Assembly: GCA_033964015.1 (NCBI GenBank)
Contig: CM066923.1
Location: forward strand, 4,016,978 to 4,080,977
Direction of reading: 5' to 3'
Source: Scolanthus callimorphus
Lineage: Eukaryota; Cnidaria; Anthozoa; Actiniaria; Edwardsiidae
Length of the DNA: 64,000 bases
The position numbers were made by a program, and so were the translations under genes. Positions within the stretch are counted from its first letter, which is position 1. Each line of letters starts with the position of its first letter. This document shows, piece after piece, positions 55,266-64,000 of the stretch. A model generated the notes under the pieces. That model did not search any database and was not told where the DNA came from. It worked only from the letters and a program-made list of their open reading frames with translations.

Positions 55266-58132
55266 GAATGTCAGATGCTCTTCAAAAAAATTAAAAATAT
55301 AGACTTTCAAAGATAAATGTATCGCGACTTTCGCGTATTTCAAAATAGCAGCTATATACAGAGTGATTCAAATTCGGGCGGAAATATTTATCTCAACTTG
55401 ATAATTGGCCGATAGGAATGGATAGATAGTATAATGATTGACTGGCATTTTTTAGGACGACAAAGTGGCCTCCCCTCCTCCCGCGGCGCCTCGGGTCTCC
55501 AAGAATCACGGTGATTGTGGAGAATTTTTCAACTCGAAATTAGCAATGTAATCGTTACGACCTCAAGCGATTATTTCATGCAACAGAAAGCTATTGTAAC
55601 GAATTGATTGGTAATTATTTGCTCAACTGGAGAAGAGAGTTCTTTAAACCGGATAGGCTCGACAGATTTTAAGTTGTCATGTTTTTTTCTAAGGAAAGGA
55701 AAACATGTCACAAACTGTTCTTTGGACAGAAAAATGCCGGATAAAAAAAACAATCATTTCCCCTAATGACATGAAGTTTTGTTAAGAGAACAAAATTTCG
55801 ATCAATCTGTCCCAAATTTTAAAAACAAATAACAAAAGAAAACGCTAAGCTTATTTATATCGACGAAGTTAAAATCCTGAATAAGAGAACTTTGAATCAA
55901 TTACTTATTCAATGAAAGGAAGTGTATAATTAAAAGGAGGTGGTATTGAATACTTTAAAAGTACATTCATTATGTGAAGCTTTTTGAGGATTTCTAAGGA
56001 TTAGAAAAAATAGTTCCTCTTAAAGTGTAAGCTTTTGTCTGCCGGTTCTCTTTTGACAAATCAAAAAGTACAAGAAAAGTAATTTAAATTGTTCTCGCTG
56101 TGAAAAGTCGTGGGCGATTCGTTTATTTAACATTACGGACAAATTGACTTTCAGTAAGACAAAGCAAGAAGCCAGCCAGATTCATGCGGATTCTAGGTAA
56201 ATATGGGACCATACGTCTGAGTTCTGCTTTGTTGCTTTTTTAACGTAATTTCTGTCATCGCTCAATAGCAACACTAAACGCGGCCCCATTCCGAAAATGT
56301 GACGTCATAATAAACAAAGGAAACCCGTGCTAAAGTTCAAGTGTTTCGGGGGATACTTCCACCATGCATGCTAATCCGTACACTTTCGAGAACCAAAGCC
56401 TCTATTAACCAAAAACTGATCCTTTCTCGAAAAGTTTTGCGTCCACACTGACCCCGCGAAAAAATTCCAATTGTCCGAAATTCCTATTAAATAGACGACC
56501 ACCCCACGACTTTTCATAGCGAGATGGGGAAACAGAGCGTTTTCTTTTGTTGGTGCCGACAGCGTTTTCGAAAAAGTGGACAGGAGGGTTAAACATATCC
56601 GACAGAGCGTGGAAAGTACCTTTTTATGTCGATGTTTGTGTGGATGCGGCCTAAATGAAAATGACGTTTATCTAGCCGAATTCAAAACCCATAACAAAAA
56701 CAGGCGCGAAGCGGGCGACTCTCGCTTTCGCGGGGTTGACCACGTCATACAAAACATTACAAACTCGGCCCAACTCCTGAGGTGTGGGATTTTTAACTCA
56801 ATTAAGAACCATTTAAAAAGTATAAACATTTAAAACGTTTCACCAAATTCGGTTGAAAACACATTAGAGAGGGTGTTTGAAATATTCCTCAGAATTCCCC
56901 GCGAAAAGGTGTCACAAGTCCTTAGTCAGAGCTCTTTTTAATTTTCGATTTAGCCTCACTTTTTATCTTATTATCATAACATGTAACACTTCTCTCTTAA
57001 ACCTCTTTTAAACTGTACACCTACATCCGGGCCTAATTACCTTGTTCTAATTAATATAATGGCGCAAATTCATTTTCTTTACAAACTCTAGGCCCCAGCT
57101 GTGTTTGATTTTGTCATAATATCCTTGAAACGGATACTTACTTTCTGAATGAAGAACTCACAAGACATAACAAAAATTAACAAACACCTGTTGGAGTTTG
57201 GTTGCCGTTATTTATCTCACGATGGTAGCGTCCCGGAGTTTGATTTGTGACTTGGTCGGCTTACAAACCTTCTGAAACCCCACACTTTGATCTCTTTCCG
57301 GCTTCAAAACCGGTCCCACTTAACTAATATCCATCTAAAGGCGTCTTTTTAATGTGGAATAATCTTTTTCGTAAAAACGCGAGTGTCTCAAATTGCCGCA
57401 GCAGGATTTAGTCCAGGAATATAAACTCCGAAACCAGCACTTGTGTGACAAACTGATCTTCATCTTCAAGAACAAGTACCACTTAAGAATTGGTAAGACT
57501 TGTCTTTGTAAATATTTTAGGTTTTGGGACACAGCGCAATTCAGCTTACGAGCTGCAAGTTTGGGGAGTCGGTTGCAAACATTTATTTATTTGTTTTATT
57601 TTAAGCTTATTTTAAAAGATGTTCAACAGAGCACTTTGAAAATGAGTATTTTGAGTACAGGACAAACTCGCGTATAAGAACTTGAAAATTAAGAACCTGT
57701 CATGCTAAATTTACCCATTTTAGACATGATTTTTATAAGAACCTTATAGTAAATATCTAATGCAAGAAATTATTTAGCCTAACCCAAAAGAAAGTAGATT
57801 CCTATGAGGGGTTTTACTTTATATCAGGATTCCCCGATAAAATCTAAATAATTCGTGCTTTCGAAGCCTGTTTAGAGAACTAATTATTGTTTATCCTACC
57901 TTAGCCGTACCATATTAAGTTCAAAGTCAGTGTTTCAATACTTGTCTACTTGAAAGAAAAAGTGTAAATTAAGATAATCAAGGAGCTTTAGTTCAGGTGA
58001 GAAAAACTTGACCAAAGAATACAGCATATGCTGAAACAATGAGAAAAAACCAACACAATTGGGGGAAATTATACCGCTTCCCATGCAGCGTAGTGAGCGC
58101 TAACAAGTGAGTTGTTAAAGAGGAGGCCTTAG

Positions 58133-58235
58133 GTTGATTTATCGAATTCCATCGAAAATATCACACTGTATTCCCTTGATCAGCCAATGTAAATGGATGC
58201 TTTCTCTGAGTCGGTATGTTGATAAAATGGCGGCT
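58133..58235 (+). repeat. Dispersed repeat with YY1-type motif, copy 3
   Basis: CGAATTCCATCGAAAATATC, AATGTAAATGGATGCTTTCT and GATAAAATGGCGGCTG align with copies 1 and 2. Confidence 0.6.
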
Positions 58236-58815
58236 GATTGATGCTCTTTAGGTTCGAAACTGTGCAGGCCAACCTCCGCGCCCTTGCTCTACCATTCACC
58301 AAGGGCTACAGGATTACGTTTTCGTGATTCTCCTCTTGACATGAATAACTGGAACACAGCAACGGGGAGGGGGGAGGAACGAGTAATAGCTTGAAGCTTG
58401 ACAAACAAATAATTTCTTAGCATCATAGATAACTTATGAAAAACTTTGGTTGTATCCTCGGTGACCAAGTGTCACTTCCTCTTCGCAGCGCGCCTCACAG
58501 CAAGGATACTAGAAATTTGCATCATAGCGAAATTTGAATCATTGTATGGATGGGCACTCATGGCGTTATCTAATAAGCCCCCCTCTTTTATTAGTCCCCC
58601 TCTAGAGTCTCAAGTTCCTGATAAGCCCCCTTCTCTATTAAGCTCCCCAACCAAACCAAACAGGGCAAAATATGATTTTACAGTAAAAGCTGATTGTACT
58701 CTTGAGCTTTCCACTGCCAACTTCAAATCATATGAGCCAGTTTTGCGCTTTCTTGTCAAGTTCTGATTTCAATATACTATGTATACTACTATATACATAG
58801 TACTAGGAATTTTAC

Positions 58816-58837
58816 CCCCCCCCCCCCCCCCCCCCCC
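58816..58837. repeat. Poly-C tract
   Basis: About 22 C followed by AAATAGGCCCCC. Confidence 0.8.
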
Positions 58838-60583
58838 AAATAGGCCCCCTCTCTCCTTATGTATGTGCGTAAAGTTTTGAATAAAGAATTACCATGAGTC
58901 AACTTATGATCGTTGTTAAAATGCATTGGAAACGTTTCCGCCTTCTCCAGTTAAAATTCTTCAGCAAGCAAAATACAAGGCTAGGTCGAAGGTACTATAT
59001 ATAATACAGGTAGTAAGACTGCCAATTAAAATTAACAATTGCATAGAAATCAGGAAGCTAATGAAACAAAAAGCTGAATTTAAAAACGTTGGTATGTTAA
59101 AAAAAAAACTAGTCCCCAAATGAGCACAAGCAGCGTTGAAATTTATTAGCATTAACTATATAATTTCAGTCACCTTGAACGCTGCTATAAAAAATACATT
59201 CAGTGTAAAATCATGATGTATTCAGTAAAAGTGAAAACTAGCGAAGCTGTAGGAACGAAAGGTTCAGGGTTTTTACGGACTATTATATGGGATCTATACC
59301 TTTGCTTACCCACCTTCCTTAAAGGAAGCTAGCAAAACAAGCTCCTTAAACCTGTATGTAGCCTGCAAACAAATTGAAGGAGAAGGTAATAGTGAGCGTC
59401 TGCTTGCTCTCTCGCCCTCTCCACTTTTCCTGAGCTTTTCCATGAGCTGCTAAATTGAATTCTATTCTTCGATCCCTTTGCGCTTGCTGTGCAGACACTA
59501 TTAAACGTTCTCATTTTGATTTGGGCCCTCTTTCCAGGGGTCTCGATAGATCTTAGTTAACCTGTTTGTCTAGTTAGCTTAGTTAGTTAATCTATTCTGA
59601 TTTGGGCGTCCACCACCTCAATTCTGAATGCTTTGAGCTGGCTTTTCTTTTTCTGGGTAAACGTTCTTTCTGATTCACCACCTAAGCCTCTACACCTTAC
59701 TCTTTTGGAGTCAAAAACTTTTATTTTTATTTGCTAAGGACCTGCTAAGGGTTTTTTTTTGTTGCCCTTGGCAACCATACACTGACTAACGCACGTAAGG
59801 TCTTATATCAAGTATCAGCTTCACTACAGCAAAACCTTACATTGCAGGATCATTGCACAAATAGCGGAATATGGCATTATTACTTCGGTTATTAAAATAT
59901 TTTCCTGTTCCCATAGTTACAGTTACAATTATATGTAATTCAGCAAGCTATTTGAAAAAAGTCCTGTCGAATTACCTTATTGACTTTTTTGAACAATTTC
60001 CAGTATTAAAATATATTCCAGTAATAAAAAGTGTGACAAAGTGAAAAACTAGCAAAAGGTAACAAGGCTTTCTCGCACCCCTATAACGGCGCTAATGGCC
60101 AATTTATTGGAACTAGACTTTCTAATTAGACAAATGATTATCGCTGTGCCTTCCGTGCCTTAGTTGGTTTCAAACCGACAAGGTAGACAGTGAATAATTG
60201 TCCCATATGTGCCTGAACTTATTTACCTTAAAGACCCATACAATAAGCGAAACTGTAATGATCAATTTTCACCATTAATGTCTTTTCAAAGTAATAGTAT
60301 TAATCATTAGAGAAAGTTTCGAGTTTCAATACAATTAAATTTGAAAAAATTACGCCTAAATGTGATTTCTAGTTTATAGAAGAATTTGCCTTCGAGGAGG
60401 GTTTGGAGGTGGTAGAAGTAAATTTCTGGGTACCCAAGCTTGGCAGTTCTTTTCCAGGTACAATTCTATCTTGAGCAGCACCCAGACCGAGGCTTATTAG
60501 CACACAGATCACTCTAAGACAATATCATCAGTTTTTCTTGTGTAATAATTTCTTCTTCTGTTTTTATCAGCGGCGACATTACC

Positions 60584-61746
60584 ATGATAACCTCAGACTT
60601 ATGCAACTGGATTTTACTCGCTTCAGCTTTTTTTACAGGTAAGAAATCGCTCTAGTTACTGGTAAGAAAAATGTAAAGAACTTTCATAATATTTTCCCAA
60701 GCAAGAATGGTTCTAGTCTGAATTTCAGTCGTCTTCCTACACTCCAACACTCGATGTTGGAGTGTAAAAGAAAAGACGACTAAAATTCAGGCTAGACAGG
60801 TTCTCGAGGTAGATAAACTGTACTGAAGTGCTGTTTCGTGATTGTGTTGTTTTTAGAGCCTCAGGTAGCCACTCCTATGTTGTTGTTTACATTCGATATC
60901 AGAAGCAGAGTTCCATTGAGAAATTTCAAAATAACCATAAATGAGTTATTGTTTTCACTAGCGAAAATATTTCACTCCCTCGATCACGGAAATGGTTGCT
61001 TTATCTGAATCGTTTTTTTTTTCTCATGGGCGGATTTTAGAAGGGGGCCACAGCCCTCCTTTTTCAAGAGATGTTCTTGGAAGTTCCTGGATCTGCTCCC
61101 TGTTTCTGATCAAAAAAACTGATCACAACATCTCACAACTCCTTGCATAGATGTATTCTAAAATAACAGTGTCGGGGAAGTTTGGAAATTCGATTTGAAG
61201 TTATGTTTTTTTATTATTACTATTATTTTTTTAATTGCACATTTTTTAATTCCAAGCGGATTCACAGAAATGCTTCTAAAATCGGCTGTTTTACAAATTT
61301 AGAACACATCTAAGCCTAAAACATGTTGTCAAAGAAAGACTTGAACTGACGCGTCGGAAAAGCAACTCCGAAAAATCTTTATTTCATCAAAGTAAAGAAG
61401 TAAAGTTGCCATAATTGAGGTGAAGACCTCAGTTTTATGCGCGCATTGGATCTTGGGAAAGTTCAGCAAGGCAATTAAAAACTCATAAAATCAAACCGGA
61501 ATTCATTTGATGAGTTTTTTATATAGTAACCATACAGCAACCAATCAAGTCCTCAACTAAATATGTAATTCGTAATTCGGCTCCTGACTGGATATCAGGG
61601 AAGTCATTCCACAGCAAGCTATTTTTTGTCACTTTTGTTTGGAGTTCTCTTGTTCATAAATCTTCCTTCAAAATCACACTATTGACCTAAATTTTAATTA
61701 TGTGTTCTCTGCAGGTGCTTCCACGGGAAAATTCAGCAACACAAAG
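60584..61746 (+). CDS. Secreted protein, signal-peptide and second exons (partial)
   Basis: Exon 60584-60638 encodes MITSDLCNWILLASAFFT, a short n-region and hydrophobic core typical of a signal peptide, ending ACAG|GTAAGA in phase 1. Exon 61715-61746 (acceptor TTCTCTGCAG) continues GASTGKFSNTK and ends AAAG|GTACTT in phase 0. Just upstream, TTTTTATCAG at 60561 looks like an acceptor for a 5' UTR exon. The remaining exons must lie beyond the window, since the next 2.2 kb is repeat. Product unknown. Confidence 0.55.
60885..61010 (+). repeat. Dispersed repeat, copy 4 (weak)
   Basis: ACATTCGATATCAGAAGCAG, TGAGAAATTTCAAAATAACC and ATCACGGAAATGGTTGCTTT follow the order of copies 1-3 but the ATGGCGG end is lost. 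In the intron of the secreted-protein gene. Confidence 0.45.
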
Positions 61747-61811
61747 GTACTTATTGATCACCAGCACGACTCCTGCGTATCTATACCAGAAATAATCCCT
61801 CATTATTATCG

Positions 61812-62370
61812 TCATCGTTTAACGTTATTGTTAACGTTATCGTTAATATTATCATTGCTATCGTTACCGTTATTGTTATCCGCGTTACTGCTATCGTTAT
61901 CGTTATCGTTATCGTTACGGTTATCGTTTCTGTTACCGTCATCGTCAGTTTTCGTTATCGTCTCTGTTATCGTCACTGTTATCGTTACTTTATCGTTGTT
62001 GTTACGGTTATCGTTATCGTTATCGTTATCGTTACGGTTATCGTTTCTGTTACCGTCATCGTCAGTTATCGTTATCGTCTCTGTTATCGTCACTGTTATC
62101 GTTACTTTATCGTTGTTGTTACGGTTATTGTTATCGTTACGGTTATCGTTTCTGTTACCGTTGTCGTCAGTTATCGTTACCGTTATCGTTACCGTTATTG
62201 TTATCATTTTCGATACCGTTATCGTTTCTGTTACCGTTATCGTCGGTTATCGTTACCGTTATCGTTATTTTATCGTTGTCGTTACGGTTATCGTTATCGT
62301 TATTTTATCGTTGTCGTTATTTTATCGTTGTCGTTACGGTTATTGTACCGTTATCATTACGGTTATCGTT
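61812..62370 (+). repeat. GTTATC/GTTACC hexamer satellite, left block
   Basis: Almost entirely CGTTAT, CGTTAC and CGGTTA hexamers with occasional GTTGTT or GTCATC, open on both strands (Leu/Ser/Val and Asn/Asp/Arg shadow ORFs). Higher-order copies of about 120 bp are visible (61906 and 62026). Confidence 0.9.
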
Positions 62371-62542
62371 TCTGTTTCTCTTTTAATTTTTAAAACGCGC
62401 CTAAAAACTCATCTTTTTAAACAAGCATTTTTATAGATTATTATTATTATAGATTATTATACTGATTATTTATAGAATTGTTTTTAATTGTAGCATTGTA
62501 AAGCGCCATAGAGCAGTTAATGTATATGGCGCTATATAAATC

Positions 62543-62575
<33 letters not shown>
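62371..62575 (+). mobile_element. 3' end of a non-LTR retrotransposon inside the satellite
   Basis: One frame ends LLIFKTRLKTHLFKQAFL and a stop at 62434-62436, the C-terminal pattern of CR1/L2-like ORF2 proteins. It is followed by a short 3' UTR with AGCGCCATAGAGCAGTTAAT and GGCGCTATATAAAT, and then an ATT/TTA trinucleotide tail. 5'-truncated; the hexamer satellite resumes right after the tail. Confidence 0.6.
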
Positions 62576-62872
62576 CGTTACCGTTATCGTTACTTTTATC
62601 GTTACCGTTATTGTTATCATTTTCGATTCGTTATCGTTTCTGTTACCGTTATCGTCGGTTATCGTTACCGTTATCGTTATTTTATCGTTGTCGTTACGGT
62701 TATCGTTATCGTTGTCGTTACGGTTATCGTTATCGTTATTTTATCATTGTCGTTACGGTTATTGCACCGTTATCATAACGGTTATCGTTTCTGTTACCGC
62801 TATCGTTATCGTTATAGTTATCATTATCATTATTGCTATCGTTATCGTTATCGTTATAGTTATCACTAGCTG
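62576..62872 (+). repeat. GTTATC/GTTACC hexamer satellite, right block
   Basis: Same hexamers as the left block, ending CGTTATAGTTATCACTAG. The last words (ATCATTATCATTATTGCTAT) recur at 63945-64000. Confidence 0.9.
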
Positions 62873-63318
62873 ATGCCCGTGAAAAATTCACGGAGTGTAA
62901 GGGGGAAATTTACTAAAAGTGTTCTCTGTTTAAAAAAAAAACGGGGAAAAAAATCACAATAGCCATATGGATGTGGGGAGGAGTTCATGATTTCCCCCTT
63001 CCATAAACTGCTGGATTTACATTACTAATAACCTCCCATCAGCATGTGAACCCCGTCCCACCATGCCGAAATAAATGAAGTGAGCCCAAAAGAATTTTTT
63101 TTGCACTGCCACTGGTCTCCCTGATTTTGGTGCAACAAAATCACGCGCGTGTCCGTCACTCAAATCGGTCAAAGAACCCGTGAAAATGGAAAGTAAATTT
63201 GACTTCGGAATTGTTTGTATGTTTATCATATCTCAGTGAGGGGAGAGAAGAAACAGGTCAAGTAAAAATGGTGTAAGGACTAAGAATTTTTGTAGTTTAT
63301 ATTATTTATATTTTTTCG

Positions 63319-63870
63319 GCTTTATCCCTCGCTTAAAAAATAGCTTGAATTAGAACTTAGACCAAAGTGAATCTTTTCCAACAAAAACATGCCCACTCGA
63401 GGGATTTCCTCCTTCTCTTCGGGATTGTGTCCTTCGTTTGCGAGAGAGCCGTCAGGATTTATACTAAGAGAATATTATTCATGACTTTCACGGACTTTGT
63501 TTTGTAAATGTGTCATTTCGACTTGGCATGACTTAGCGCGTGCTCCGAGGGAAGCAATGTAGTGTGTACGTTTGTTGAAACTTGAATGAAAATTTTTCTC
63601 AGCTCAAATCTTTCAAGTTAGAATTATCCCTGCACATTCCTGTATGTAATCTGTAAGAAAACCATTTAGGTTTGAATGTCAATGGTGCTTTCGGCTGCGC
63701 GAACCGAGTTCTTTTTTAGTTTCTGTGGGAGAATTCAACATGGCGGTGATGGCGGCTTTGTCCCTCGCTTAAGAAATCGCTTGAATTAGAACTTAGCCCG
63801 AGGTGAATCTTTTCCAACAAAAACACGCTCATGGTCCAGATTTCCACCTTCCCTTCGGGTTTGCGAACTT
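63319..63870 (+). repeat. Direct repeat of about 110 bp, 436 bp apart
   Basis: TTTATCCCTCGCTTAAAAAA and TAGCTTGAATTAGAACTTAG with AATCTTTTCCAACAAAAACA at 63322 recur at 63758 with few changes (TTTGTCCCTCGCTTAAGAAA). Both precede a CCTTCYCTTCGGG word. No coding frame is shared. Confidence 0.7.
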
Positions 63871-63944
63871 CTTTTGGCGGCACAGCTTCAGGGCTGAGCG
63901 GAGCGAGTGTCGACACGATTTTCCTTACGGTATTAATATATAGA

Positions 63945-64000
63945 TTATCATTATTGCTATCGTTATCGTTATCGTTATAGTTATCATTATCATTATTGCT
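63945..64000 (+). repeat. Hexamer satellite restart at the right edge
   Basis: ATCATTATTGCTATCGTTAT and following words repeat the end of the 62576-62872 block, so the satellite probably continues past the window. Confidence 0.8.

Larger units (their letters stand above)
52248..60583. other. Long gene-poor region
   Basis: AT-rich sequence without recognisable exons. It includes repeat copies at 55075-55265 and 58133-58235, a pyrimidine-rich CCCCCTCT zone at 58580-58640 and a poly-C tract at 58816-58837. A relic at about 56400-56650 with GTCCACACTGACC and GTGTGGATGCGGCCTAA resembles the GTCCACAC-type MITE at 31112. It may be intron of the 52161 candidate. Confidence 0.4.

Noticed and set aside
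58446..58766. 106-codon plus ORF with Pro/Ser repeats
   Set aside because: Based on CCCCCTCT low-complexity sequence without splice or family support.
61702..62436. 244-codon Leu/Ser/Val-rich ORF and its antisense Asn/Asp/Thr ORF
   Set aside because: Both are translations of the GTTATC/GTTACC satellite; only the last 20 residues reflect a LINE end.

Overview
The window is eukaryotic nuclear DNA from a cnidarian, most likely a stony coral or close anthozoan relative. The evidence is short phase-matched exons with GT/AG borders, a recognisable CCDC191 orthologue spread over about 11.7 kb, several intron-poor class A GPCR genes, and a very dense load of short inverted-repeat elements, SINE and LINE pieces and microsatellites. 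Nothing indicates a prokaryote, virus or plasmid. The species call is inference, because no marker gene is present.

Layout. 1-2106 (-): 5' part of a Cut8/STS1-type proteasome-tether gene, running off the left edge. 4229-7678 (+): a lysine/proline-rich, apparently disordered protein not recognised. 8389-20115 (-): CCDC191, 14 exons, convergent with the previous gene. 20348-21199 (+): single-exon multipass membrane protein, head to head with CCDC191 across 232 bp. 23895-25012 (-), 32800-33734 (-) and 39526-40494 (+): three related class A GPCR genes in repeat-rich spacers. 42120-50668 (-): secreted PAN / EGF-like / Thr-Ser-Pro / F5/8C (discoidin) gene. 52161-52247 (+): candidate first exon. 60584-61746 (+): signal-peptide exons of a secreted protein that continues to the right. 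The rest is intergenic or intronic, mostly transposable-element remnants and tandem repeats.

There is no operon-like pathway. The functional themes are centrosome/cilium-linked coiled coils (CCDC191), proteasome localisation (Cut8), chemosensory-type receptors (three paralogues sharing an unusual cysteine pattern) and extracellular matrix (PAN/discoidin). The most striking local structures flank one discoidin exon: a tRNA-derived SINE ends against its splice acceptor and carries a consensus branch point, and on its donor side the exon-intron junction itself has been amplified into a minisatellite. Elsewhere there are two DNA transposons of one family with clean 8-bp target duplications and a family of TAGCCTG-ended hairpin elements.

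Caution: at least five genes show what look like single-base breaks in otherwise good reading frames. This points to residual assembly indels, or allele damage, more than to true pseudogenes. No similarity search could be run; family calls rest on motif recognition.
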